Assembly: GCF_003953935.1 (NCBI RefSeq)
Contig: NZ_RXLQ01000001.1
Location: forward strand, 346,121-410,120
Source of the DNA: Massilia atriviolacea
GTDB lineage: Bacteria > Pseudomonadota > Gammaproteobacteria > Burkholderiales > Burkholderiaceae_D
DNA: 64,000 nt
Direction: 5' to 3'
Notes under the pieces: model-generated
The model's input: the letters and a program-made list of their open reading frames with translations, nothing else
What the model was told of the DNA's origin: nothing
Databases searched by the model: none
Made by a program: the position numbers and the translations under genes
Shown here: piece after piece, positions 44,633 to 52,639 of the stretch
Layout: each line of letters starts with the position of its first letter
How positions within the stretch are numbered: position 1 is the first letter of the stretch

Positions 44633-44728
44633 TAGTGCGCCACGTAGTGCGTCACGTAGTGCGCCACATTGTGCGTCACGTAGTGCGTCACGTAGTGCGT
44701 CAAGTAGTGCGCCGCGTAGTGCGTCATG
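44633..44728. repeat. Minisatellite of eight 12-bp units
   Basis: Eight consecutive copies of TAGTGCGTCACG and close variants (mostly T/C at position 8 and changes in the last three bases). Apart from this array, the 606-bp gap 44519-45124 between the divergent GH26 and sialidase-like genes holds no recognisable gene. Both strands are open through the repeat only because the unit is a multiple of three. Confidence 0.92.
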
Positions 44729-45124
44729 TAGCGAAGAGTAACAACTGGTGGAAAAGCTTGATGCTGGGAACGACCGCGTGGCATACTGGCGGCAGTCTGA
44801 AGTTGCGAGATTCTCAATACTTGCCAGCAGGTCGAGTGAGCATTCTCATGACGGCGCATGTGTGCTGCCATGCTTTGCGCTGAGGACGAAACCCACAATT
44901 CACCGCGATCGACCTATGTAGTCTTCCCATATCACGCGGAGCCTTCCGCAACCCGCTCACCGTTTCAATGTCGTGACGATCAGGTGCCGGCAGCCGGCAG
45001 GCTTCGAGACATCTGGCTGTTCCTGTTCGTCCGCCATCCGCATCGCCCCTGGTACCGCATGTCCAGTCGTGCGCCATTCGACAGGCGGCGCTGCGCATTC
45101 GTCCTCCGTCAAGGGTACTGTCGT

Positions 45125-46372
45125 ATGAATGGACCCAAAAGCATGTTTTCCAGAAAACTACCCGGCGCGCCTTATGCGGCTGGCATCGAAGCAGGCCCGG
45201 CGCCCACGCGGGGCGATCCGGCGCCGCACCTGCCCGCCGGCGCCTCCAGGCTGCTGGCAGTGGCCTGCCTGCTCGCGCTGCTGGCGATGTCGGCGGCCGA
45301 GCTCCATCGATGGTTTCGCGCCCCCGCGAAGTCGACAGCGGTCGCCGCGATCGCGGCGGCGGCCGGGGGCGTCACGCTGACGACGCTTTCCTCCACCCTT
45401 ATTCCCATGCCTGCGGGCGTGCCATCGGCCCATGCGAGCGCATTGGCGTCATTGCCCGGCGAGCGCATGATGGCGTTCTGGTGGGCGGGAAGCCGGGAGA
45501 GCGGACCCGACGTGAAAGTCTACGCCGCCCGCTGGAGCGCGGGTATCTGGGGCCCGCCGCGCGAAATCGCCAGCCGCGATTCCCTCGCTGCCGCGCTGGG
45601 CTTCGGCGTGCGGCGCATCGGCAACCCGGTGGCCTGGACCGCCCGCGACGGCAAGATCAATCTGTACGTGGTAGTGACCGGGCTCGGTGGCTGGGCCGCA
45701 TCGCGCGTCGTCCACCTGGTCTCGTCCGATGCCGGCGAGCGCTTCGACGTCAGGCGCGTGCTCCCGATGTCGCCGATGTTCAACACGAGCGTCCTGGTCC
45801 GGACGTCGCCGGTCGCGCACCCGGACGGCGGATGGTGGTTGCCCGCCTACTTTGAGCTCGGCATCAAGTACCCGATCTTCATGGCCTTCGACGACGCCGG
45901 GAATCCGCGTTCGCTCACGCGCATCGGTACCAGGACCACCTCGCTGCAACCGGCCCTGGTGCCGGTGTCGGCGTTCGAGGCGCATGCCTGGATGCGCGAT
46001 TCCGGGCCGGAACGCCGCGTGCAGCAGGCATTCAGCCGCGACGGCGGCGCCAGCTGGGAGGACTTGCCCGCGCTCGATATTGCCAATCATTCCAGTTCGC
46101 TGGCTGCGCAGCAGTTGAGCAAAGGCGGTTTCCTGCTCCTGCACAACCACGTGGGCGCGGGGGGCTCGGATCGCAACGTACTTCGTCTTTCCATCTCAAA
46201 AGACGCGCGCGCATGGGAGCATCTTTTCGACGTGGCGAGCGGTGGGCCGGGCGAAGAGTTTTCGTATCCGACCCTGCAGCAGCTCGGTAACGAACTGCAT
46301 GTCACCTACACATCGCGCCGCACCGCCATCGCGCACCACGTATACCAGATCAGCTACGGCAGGGGATCATAA
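45125..46372 (+). CDS. Membrane-anchored sialidase-fold (BNR_2) protein
   Basis: A 415-residue protein with a basic N-terminus and one membrane helix (about 40-60, RLLAVACLLALLAMSAAE), followed by an extracytoplasmic beta-propeller. The BNR/Asp-box-like segment is SRDGGASWEDLP, and the C-terminal EFSYPTLQQLGNELHVTYTSRR is the hallmark of BNR_2 sialidase-like proteins. The start at 45125 was chosen because the upstream extension is not protein-like. It is translationally coupled to two membrane proteins, so it may modify or sense a surface glycan. Sialidase activity itself is unproven. Confidence 0.8.
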   Translation: MNGPKSMFSRKLPGAPYAAGIEAGPAPTRGDPAPHLPAGASRLLAVACLLALLAMSAAELHRWFRAPAKSTAVAAIAAAAGGVTLTTLSSTLIPMPAGVPSAHASALASLPGERMMAFWWAGSRESGPDVKVYAARWSAGIWGPPREIASRDSLAAALGFGVRRIGNPVAWTARDGKINLYVVVTGLGGWAASRVVHLVSSDAGERFDVRRVLPMSPMFNTSVLVRTSPVAHPDGGWWLPAYFELGIKYPIFMAFDDAGNPRSLTRIGTRTTSLQPALVPVSAFEAHAWMRDSGPERRVQQAFSRDGGASWEDLPALDIANHSSSLAAQQLSKGGFLLLHNHVGAGGSDRNVLRLSISKDARAWEHLFDVASGGPGEEFSYPTLQQLGNELHVTYTSRRTAIAHHVYQISYGRGS

Positions 46373-47031
46373 TGAGCTTGCCGGAACTGGCCTGGCAGAT
46401 CGTGTACGGGCGGGCGGCGTGGGCGATCGTGCTCGCCGCCTTGATCGTGGCGCTGTGGCCGCGCGCATGGCAGCTCGCGCGCGCCAGGCTGGCCGCCATC
46501 GCCGCATGCGCCGCCTTGCCGCAGATGCTGCCGGGCGAAGCATCGCCGGCGTTCTGGCTGGGCCTGGTCTTTCAATGGCCAAGCGCCTTGCTTGTGAGAC
46601 TCAGTGCGCTCAAGTTACACTGCGCCTGGCAAGGCCGGCCCGCGACCAAGGTCATGCCCGCTCCGCTGGCGGCGCTGGTTGCGCTGGCGGGCGTGGCACT
46701 TTACCTCGACGCCATCGGCCTGCTGTCGCAGGGATTCTTCTATGCGGGCTTCGGTCCGCGCGGCGCACCGCTGCTGGCGCTGCTGCTCGCGGTACTCTGT
46801 TCGGCGGCGATCGTCCGCGGCCATGCACGGCCGCAAGCGGCGGCCGTGCTCGCGGCATTGCTGCTGTTTGCCGTTCTGCGCCTTCCGACGGGCAATCTTT
46901 GGGACACGCTGCTCGACCCCTTTTTATGGGCTTGGGCATTGTTATCGCTTGCGGCCCGTTTCCGCCATCGCTCGACGCGTGCCGCCTCGACGACTGCCGA
47001 TGCCGCGCAAGCCAGTCCGGTCGTTTTTTAA
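46372..47031 (+). CDS. Hypothetical membrane protein (219 aa)
   Basis: Family not recognised. The ATG shares a base with the upstream stop (TAATG), showing tight coupling to the sialidase-fold gene. It has about six hydrophobic helices with small loops; the central region contains FYAGFGPRGAPLLALLLAVL, and the C-terminus is a charged cytoplasmic-type tail. With its neighbours it likely forms a membrane complex. Confidence 0.75.
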   Translation: MSLPELAWQIVYGRAAWAIVLAALIVALWPRAWQLARARLAAIAACAALPQMLPGEASPAFWLGLVFQWPSALLVRLSALKLHCAWQGRPATKVMPAPLAALVALAGVALYLDAIGLLSQGFFYAGFGPRGAPLLALLLAVLCSAAIVRGHARPQAAAVLAALLLFAVLRLPTGNLWDTLLDPFLWAWALLSLAARFRHRSTRAASTTADAAQASPVVF

Positions 47032-47051
47032 TCTTAAGTGGAGTTAGGTCT

Positions 47052-47861
47052 GTGACAAAACGCAATTGGTATATTCATCCGGCGTACTTCGCTGCTATCG
47101 GCATCAACGCCGGCGTCCTCGTGTATGCGTGCGCCCTGTCCGGCACCGATCCGGCCCCGCTCTGGGGCCTGCTCGCCGAGGACCGCCTGGTCGAATGGAT
47201 GCAGTTTCTCTGCTTCACCGTTATCTCGGTGATGCTTGGCCTGGTGGCGGTGGAGCGCGCGCGCCATGTTTCGCCGTTGAGCCTGGAAGTGCTGGGCATT
47301 GCGGGCCTGAGCTTGCTGGTGGGACTGGCCGCCCTGGAAGAAATCAGCTGGTTCCAGCGTGTGCTTGGCGTGGAAAGTTCCGAATTCTTCCGCCAGAATA
47401 ACCGTCAGGCCGAAACCAATCTGCACAATCTGGCGCTGGGCAGCGGCAGCCTGCATAAAACCGTCATCCTGAAGCTGATCCTTATCACCGGACTCGCGCA
47501 CAACCTGGTGCTGCCGCTGCTGGCGCGCTCGCGTCCGGCGATCAAGCGCTACGTCGAGTCGGTCGGCCTCTACCTGCCGCCGCTGCCGGTGTCGATTATC
47601 TATCTGGTGCTGGTCATCCTGTCGCATGTTCTGATCGATCATCCGCGCAAGGGAGAATTGGGCGAGATGTTCGGTGCGGTGCACTACCTCGCCACGGTAT
47701 TTGCGGCCTACATGGTCGGCATCGGATACGACCGGCCGAAAATGTTCGATAGCGAGTCCGATTGCCGCCGCCTGGTCGTGATATTCCAGGTCGTCATGGT
47801 CTTCATCCTCTTCCTTTCCTGGCTGCTGGCTGCGGGCACCGTACCGAACATGGCGGCGTAA
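47052..47861 (+). CDS. Conserved polytopic membrane protein (269 aa)
   Basis: Begins with GTG at 47052, preceded by GGAG at 8-nt spacing. About seven hydrophobic helices. The distinctive loop EEISWFQRVLGVESSEFFRQN followed by QAETNLHNLALG matches a motif (EEISWxQR...NxQxETNLHNL) that I recall from uncharacterised bacterial membrane proteins often near glycan genes. Acidic and His residues in it could form a metal or catalytic site. Function unknown. Third gene of a three-gene unit with the sialidase-fold protein. Confidence 0.78.
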   Translation: MTKRNWYIHPAYFAAIGINAGVLVYACALSGTDPAPLWGLLAEDRLVEWMQFLCFTVISVMLGLVAVERARHVSPLSLEVLGIAGLSLLVGLAALEEISWFQRVLGVESSEFFRQNNRQAETNLHNLALGSGSLHKTVILKLILITGLAHNLVLPLLARSRPAIKRYVESVGLYLPPLPVSIIYLVLVILSHVLIDHPRKGELGEMFGAVHYLATVFAAYMVGIGYDRPKMFDSESDCRRLVVIFQVVMVFILFLSWLLAAGTVPNMAA

Positions 47862-47917
47862 GCGCAGGGGCGTCCGGCCTGGCCGGATGCCCCTGGCGCC
47901 TTTGCGTCACATCGGCG

Positions 47918-50803
47918 TCACATCGGCGTCACCCCCGGCGTCATGTCGGCGACGCACTGGCGGCACAAGCCCGGCGCCTCAAGCGCAGCGCCCACATAGT
48001 CGCGGCAGCGGCCGCACCGGTGCGGACGGACGGCCGGCTTGCCGACCCTGACCGGCACCCCGTCACCGACCGGACCGGCCTCCCACATGTCGAGCGCGCG
48101 CGCATGCTCGCCCTGCAGCACAAAGCAACCGGGGAAGAGGGCGCGCAGGCGCTCCTCCCCGTGCGGGTCTTGCGGATTTTGCGGATTTTGCGCGTCTTGC
48201 GGGACCTCCGGGTCTTGTCCCGCACCGAACACCAGGCACACCGGCGTTCCTTTCTCGACCAGCGCGCGGGTGCGTTCGACCAGGGGCTGCAACGCGCGGC
48301 GCCAGGCCAGCATCGACTCGGCCCGGCGCAGCGCGGCATCCGGCTCCGAGACCGCCTCCCGTGCGGGCAGCGCATGCAGGAACAGCGACGCACGCGGATG
48401 GCCGGGCCACGCCAGGTAAGCCTCCTCGCAGGCGAACGGCATCACCGTCGCCAGCATCTGCGCGCAGAGCAGAAACGATTCGCGCAGCGCCCATTGCACG
48501 CTCGCCAGTTCGGCGCTGCCGTCGTTTGCGCAGTACAGGGTGCGTTTCGACAGCTCGAACCACTCCGCACTGGCCCACTGGCGGAACTGTGCCAGGCAGC
48601 CCAGCGCCTGGTAAAAGCGCCCGCCGTCCATGCACGCATGCCATTCGGCGCGCGCCGCCTGCAGTTTGCGCAGCGCCAGGCGGTCGAGATCGCGCAGCGT
48701 GGATGGGCGGGCGGTGTGGGCCGCGTCTTCCATGTTCGCCAGATGAAAGCGCAGGAAGCTGCGCCAGTCCTTGGCGTCCTGGGTCGCCTGCCTGAGCGAG
48801 GTGGCGGACCACTTCATCTCGTCGCCCACGTCCTGGCTGCATGCCCACAGGCGGAACACGTCGGCGCCGGACCGGGCGAACAGCGCCGCGCTGTCCGGCG
48901 CATTGCCCTTTTCCTTGGAAAACTTCATCCCTTCTTCATCGACCACGAAGCGATGGGTCATCACTTTTTTGAACGGGGGCAGGGGACTCTTGAAGGCATG
49001 CAGCAGGAACGACGATAAGAACCAGCCGCGCGTCTGGTCCTGGCCTTCGACCACCATGTCGGCCTGGCCGCCGCCATCTTCGGCCGCGCTGTGCCACGCG
49101 GCGCCGGCGTCAAACCAGACGTCGACGCTCTGCGCGCTCTTCACGTAGCCGGCCGGCGTCTCGCACGCCTGCCAGGCTTCCACGCCCTCGGTGCGCACCC
49201 GATCGAGCAGCGCGCGCCACAGGGCGGCGGTATCGGGATGCAGTTCGCCGCTGGTCTGGTGCCGGAAGAACGGCAGCGGCACGCCCCACAAACGGTCGCG
49301 CGACAGGGTCCAGAAGCGGCGCGTCGACATCATCAGCGTCAGCGGCGCGCGCGCTTTGTCGTCCGGCAGGAACACGGTGGCGTCCAGCGCGGCCAGCGCG
49401 CGCTGCGCCAGGCCCTCGGGACAGCCATCGAAGCCCTTGTGCAAATCGAGCGCCCATTGGCCGCTGGCGCGGTAGAACACGGCCTTCTTGTGGCGCCAGC
49501 ACATAGTCGTCTCGACGCTCCTGCGCGCCATGCGCACCAGCAGGCCGGCGTCGGCCAGCATCGCGCACGATACCTGCGACGCCACCTCCAGCGTGGCGCC
49601 CTGCAGCGCGGCCGGCATCGGCACCGGCCCCACGTCCACCAGGCGGCCATCCTTGCCCACATGGCAGTCGAGGCGCACGCCATCGGATTCGTGCAGCGCA
49701 AAGTCGTCCGGCCCGAAGGCCGGCGCCAGGTGGACGAAGCCGGAACCCTCGCTCTCGCTGGCAAACGCCGCCGCCAGCAAGGGCGCCTCCAGGGCGGTGA
49801 GGGGACTGGCGGCGGCCAGCGACAAGGCACGCAGTTCGGCGAAGTCCAGCGCGCCGTCGAATCCCTGGCCGGCATGGCTGAACATCGATGGATCGTCGCG
49901 CAGCAGGCGATCGCGCGCCTGCACGGCGAGCACGACCCGCACGCCGCCGGCCAGCGTGGCCACGGTCAGCGCGCCGGTCCGCGGATGGCCGAAACCGGCG
50001 TTGGCCCACAAGGTCCATGGCGTCGTGGTCCACGACAGCAGATGCAGCGGCCCCTCCGGCCAGGCCGCCCCGTTCCGGCGCGCGCGCCGCGCCATCGCTT
50101 CGCAGGAGGCAGGCGTCAACGGCACGCTGAAGAAGGTTTCCATGCGCTCCTTGACGGTGCGTTCCAGTTCGCTCGCGGCCAGCGCGCTGCGGCAGGCGGG
50201 ACACCAGTGCACGGGCGAGTGCCGTTCCACCAGCAGGCCGGCCTGCCACAACTCCAGCAGCAGCGACAGCGACGCCGCCTCGCGCGCCGGGTCCATGGTC
50301 AGCCATGGCCGGTCCATGTCGGCCATCAGGCCCAGGCGCGACATCGCGCCCGCCTGCAGATCCTTCCAGTGCGCCGCTTCGTCGCGGCATTGGCGCATGA
50401 AGCGCAGCGGGTCTTGCTTCGCTTGCGGGCCGTGGCGCTTTTCCACCGCCAGTTCGAGCGGCAGGCCGTGGCAATCCCAGCCCGCGCGCCAGGTCACGGC
50501 GTGCCCGCACGCGCTGGCGTAGCGGGCATGTACGTCCTTGAGGGTTTTGTTGAGCAGGTGGCCGAAGTGGGCGTTGCCGTTGGCGTAAGGCGGACCGTCG
50601 AGCAGCCAGTAGCGCGGCCGGCCCTGGCGTTCGGCGCCGACCTGCCGGCGCTGGCCTGTTGCGCGCCAGTCGGCCAGCAGGCGCTCTTCCATGGCGGGAT
50701 TGGGGGTGTTCCAGAAGGCCGGCTGCTTCAGGCGCAGGGCGTATTTGGGGGCGGCGGGCGCGCCGGCGGCGTGGTCGTGCGATGGGGAAAACGAGGTAGA
50801 CAT
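47918..50803 (-). CDS. ileS: Divergent isoleucyl-tRNA synthetase (paralogue-like)
   Basis: A 961-residue class I synthetase charging tRNA-Ile. It has the HIGH-type motif PPYANGNAHFGH, WDCHGLPLE, the CP1 editing-domain motifs LLSWTTTPWTLWANAG and HLAPAFGPDDF, and a C-terminal zinc finger (HRCGRCRDY ... LCRQC). The KMSKS loop reads KFSKEKGN, with Met to Phe and Ser to Glu changes. A repetitive DPEVPQDAQNPQNPQDP insert lies near residue 870. The altered loop and isolated location suggest a second IleRS, perhaps a resistance or stress version, but a housekeeping copy cannot be checked here. A long leader with an Ile-containing peptide precedes it. Confidence 0.88.
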   Translation of the reverse strand: MSTSFSPSHDHAAGAPAAPKYALRLKQPAFWNTPNPAMEERLLADWRATGQRRQVGAERQGRPRYWLLDGPPYANGNAHFGHLLNKTLKDVHARYASACGHAVTWRAGWDCHGLPLELAVEKRHGPQAKQDPLRFMRQCRDEAAHWKDLQAGAMSRLGLMADMDRPWLTMDPAREAASLSLLLELWQAGLLVERHSPVHWCPACRSALAASELERTVKERMETFFSVPLTPASCEAMARRARRNGAAWPEGPLHLLSWTTTPWTLWANAGFGHPRTGALTVATLAGGVRVVLAVQARDRLLRDDPSMFSHAGQGFDGALDFAELRALSLAAASPLTALEAPLLAAAFASESEGSGFVHLAPAFGPDDFALHESDGVRLDCHVGKDGRLVDVGPVPMPAALQGATLEVASQVSCAMLADAGLLVRMARRSVETTMCWRHKKAVFYRASGQWALDLHKGFDGCPEGLAQRALAALDATVFLPDDKARAPLTLMMSTRRFWTLSRDRLWGVPLPFFRHQTSGELHPDTAALWRALLDRVRTEGVEAWQACETPAGYVKSAQSVDVWFDAGAAWHSAAEDGGGQADMVVEGQDQTRGWFLSSFLLHAFKSPLPPFKKVMTHRFVVDEEGMKFSKEKGNAPDSAALFARSGADVFRLWACSQDVGDEMKWSATSLRQATQDAKDWRSFLRFHLANMEDAAHTARPSTLRDLDRLALRKLQAARAEWHACMDGGRFYQALGCLAQFRQWASAEWFELSKRTLYCANDGSAELASVQWALRESFLLCAQMLATVMPFACEEAYLAWPGHPRASLFLHALPAREAVSEPDAALRRAESMLAWRRALQPLVERTRALVEKGTPVCLVFGAGQDPEVPQDAQNPQNPQDPHGEERLRALFPGCFVLQGEHARALDMWEAGPVGDGVPVRVGKPAVRPHRCGRCRDYVGAALEAPGLCRQCVADMTPGVTPM

Positions 50804-50808
50804 GGTGT

Positions 50809-50828
50809 GCTCCGATAAAGTCGGGAGC
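50809..50828 (-). promoter_or_regulatory. Hairpin sequestering the ileS Shine-Dalgarno sequence
   Basis: In the mRNA, GCTCCCGA (from 50828) pairs with TCGGAGC (to 50809) with one bulged C and a 5-nt loop. The second arm contains GGAG, the ribosome-binding site for the ATG at 50803. The loop and adjoining bases (TTTATC) are complementary to GATAAA at the end of the leader peptide gene, offering an alternative pairing. Confidence 0.6.
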
Positions 50829-50889
50829 AAAGCTGGGTGAGACTTGCGCGGAACGCTTCGCGAATTACCGCCAAGTGCTCGCTTGAAGT

Positions 50890-51030
50890 TTATCCGACGA
50901 CTGGCACACGAAAGCGAGCGACGCATGCAGCCGCTCGGATAATTCGTGCAACACCTGCGCCCGTGCGCAAGCCGGCTTCGGCGTTCGTAGCCGGGCGGGT
51001 GCGCGAGAGGAGGGCGAAGGGCGTGTTCAT
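50890..51030 (-). CDS. Leader peptide with tandem Ile codons upstream of ileS
   Basis: A 46-residue open frame (MNTPFALLSR... ending FRVPVVG) lying 87-227 nt before the synthetase start. Its only two Ile residues are adjacent (VARIIRAA, codons ATT ATC). The bases ATTATCCGA at these codons pair with TCGGATAA, which spans the peptide's own stop codon. A promoter lies immediately upstream and places the transcription start at or very near its ATG. This is the arrangement of an attenuation leader: a ribosome stalled at Ile would free the second arm. No direct evidence of translation; an in-frame upstream ATG exists at 51099. Confidence 0.55.
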   Translation of the reverse strand: MNTPFALLSRTRPATNAEAGLRTGAGVARIIRAAACVARFRVPVVG

Positions 51031-51036
51031 GGCTTG

Positions 51037-51065
51037 AATATATTGCAGTTGCACATTTTTTGCAA
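51037..51065 (-). promoter_or_regulatory. Putative sigma-70 promoter of the ileS leader
   Basis: On the minus strand TTGCAA (51060-51065) and TATATT (51037-51042) are separated by exactly 17 bp in an AT-rich patch. The expected start site is about 51030, giving a leader of about 225 nt before ileS. Between 51066 and 51362 I see no gene or clear signal, only GC-rich sequence. Confidence 0.6.
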
Positions 51066-51362
51066 GGGCATGCCGGCATGCGGTCGGAGCGAGTCGCATT
51101 CCCTTTCGATGGATGGAAGCGGCACCTGGCCTTCCATTCGCAGGGCAACCCGACCTATCCGGGCGCGCCGCGTTCCTTCACGCTCAGCGCGAAGTACCGC
51201 TTCTGATCGGCCAGCACCGCTTCCGATCGACCCACGGCGCCGCGCCATCCGAACGCGGCGTTCCCCCGCGCCGCTTCCTTCCATCCGGGCCCGGGCGCTG
51301 AGCGTCCGGCGCCATCCCCATTCTCCCATCGGTTCTCGCGCTTCGGCATGTTGCAGCGCAGC

Positions 51363-51406
51363 TTGACATTTTATGTCACGCATCTATACTTTGGACATAA
51401 TATGTC
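51363..51406 (+). promoter_or_regulatory. Promoter of the PspA/YqiK operon framed by two inverted repeats
   Basis: TTGACA (51363-51368) and TATACT (51385-51390) with 16-bp spacing form a near-consensus promoter. TGACAT and ATGTCA around TTT (51364-51378) overlap the -35, and GACATA and TATGTC around A (51394-51406) sit just after the -10. Their centres are 29 bp apart, close to three helical turns. This looks like a repressor operator pair. The regulator is not encoded beside it. Confidence 0.65.
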
Positions 51407-51459
51407 TGGCGAGCCCATGAGGGATGATCGATTTAGCGCACCGTGCAAGGAGCAGGACG

Positions 51460-51888
51460 ATGGAAATAGCAATGAAACAGATGATGGAAATCGAGCGGGC
51501 GATGCTGCGCAGGCCGAATGCCGCAGGCGTGAGCAGCAACCTGCTGCCGCCGGCCGACGCCGACGGCGTGCCCGTGATGCGCATCAGCATCGAAGGTCTG
51601 GAAGAGCTGCCGGTGTTCATCACCGCCACGCCCAGCCAGGTGCTATGCATCTGCTACCTGTGGACCGAGGCCGAAATCCGCGCCGAGCGCCGCGCCGAGA
51701 TGCTCGAAGCGATGATGGACCTGAACATGGCCATTCCGCTGTCGAACTTCGGTCGGGTCGGGGAGCACTACGTGATTTTCGGCTCGCTCGCGCACGACGC
51801 CAGCGCCGACAGCATTGCAACCGATGTGGCGATGGTCGCCGACAACGCGTACGAGGCCCTCGACGTCTTTTCAGAATTCTTAAAATAA
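51460..51888 (+). CDS. DUF2170-family protein (YjfI-like)
   Basis: A 142-residue cytoplasmic protein of unknown biochemical role. Core: VPVMRISIEGLEELPVFITATPSQVLCICYLW, then MLEAMMDLNMAIPLSNFG and a C-terminal ADNAYEALDVFSEFLK. DUF2170 genes are typically found directly before pspA-like genes (for example yjfI-yjfJ of E. coli), as here. The start at 51460 follows AAGGAG. First gene of the seven-gene operon; 10 bp before pspA. Confidence 0.85.
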   Translation: MEIAMKQMMEIERAMLRRPNAAGVSSNLLPPADADGVPVMRISIEGLEELPVFITATPSQVLCICYLWTEAEIRAERRAEMLEAMMDLNMAIPLSNFGRVGEHYVIFGSLAHDASADSIATDVAMVADNAYEALDVFSEFLK

Positions 51889-51898
51889 GGAGTCCATC

Positions 51899-52630
51899 AT
51901 GGCTGTCTTTTCAAAAATCCTCACCATGCTGCGCGGCGACGTGCATGCGATCGGGCAGAGCATCGTCGACAACAACGCCAACCGCATCTACGAGCAGGAA
52001 ATCGTCGAAGCCAAGGCCCACGTCGCCAGCGCGCGCCAGGACCTGACCGCCGTCATGGCCAAGGAAATGCAGGCCAGCCGCGAGATCGCGCGCCTGCAAG
52101 GCGAACTGCGGCGCTACGAAAGCCTGGCCCTGGAAGCGCTGCAAAAGGACCACGGCGCGCTGGCCGAGGAGGTGGCCGGCAAGGTGGCCGACATCGAAGT
52201 GGCGATCGCCGGCCAGAGCGCCGTGCGCGACGATCTGGCGGGCCATATCGCACGCCTGAAAGACCTGATCCGCGGCGCCGAGGCATTGCTGCGCGACCAT
52301 GAGCGCGAACTGGCGATGGCCAAGACCACCGAGAGCGTGTACCGCGCCACCGCCACCATTTCCAGCAGCATGGGCAACAGCGGCTCGAAGCTGATGAGCG
52401 CCAAGGAATCGCTCGAACGCATCAAGCAGCGCCACCAGGATACCGCCGACCGCATGCAGGCGGCCGACGCCCTCGACGGCGAATTCGGCGACAAGGCGCT
52501 CGAACGCAAGCTGGCCGCCGCCGGCATCGGCGACGCTCCCAACCGCAAGGCCGACGTGATGGCGCGCCTGCAACAGCGCGCCGCCATCGCCGCCAGCGCG
52601 GCCGCCGATGGCGGCGACAAGCCGGCATAA
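51899..52630 (+). CDS. pspA: PspA/IM30-family membrane-stress protein
   Basis: A 243-residue, almost wholly coiled-coil ESCRT-III-like protein that assembles on stressed inner membrane and limits proton leak. It begins MAVFSKILTMLRGDVHAIGQSIVDNNANRI, an amphipathic helix plus the conserved NANRI region, and continues with long heptads (SAKESLERIKQRHQDTADRMQ). AAGGAG precedes the ATG. It is not linked to pspBC or pspF, but to DUF2170, YqiJ/YqiK and an AAA ATPase, a different PspA neighbourhood. Resembles YjfJ more than E. coli PspA. Confidence 0.93.
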   Translation: MAVFSKILTMLRGDVHAIGQSIVDNNANRIYEQEIVEAKAHVASARQDLTAVMAKEMQASREIARLQGELRRYESLALEALQKDHGALAEEVAGKVADIEVAIAGQSAVRDDLAGHIARLKDLIRGAEALLRDHERELAMAKTTESVYRATATISSSMGNSGSKLMSAKESLERIKQRHQDTADRMQAADALDGEFGDKALERKLAAAGIGDAPNRKADVMARLQQRAAIAASAAADGGDKPA

Positions 52631-52639
52631 GGGGGCGCG

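Noticed and set aside
44633-44728. CRISPR array
   Set aside because: The 12-bp units are directly adjacent with no spacers. No CRISPR array or cas gene was seen in the window.
44632-44898. Small ORFs of His/Val/Arg repeats on both strands over the 12-bp minisatellite
   Set aside because: They exist only because the repeat unit is a multiple of three and lacks stops. No ribosome-binding site or family resemblance.
50804-51030. T-box riboswitch upstream of ileS
   Set aside because: No T-box sequence or specifier-loop architecture was recognised, and T-boxes are not expected in betaproteobacteria. The leader-peptide model explains the sequence better.
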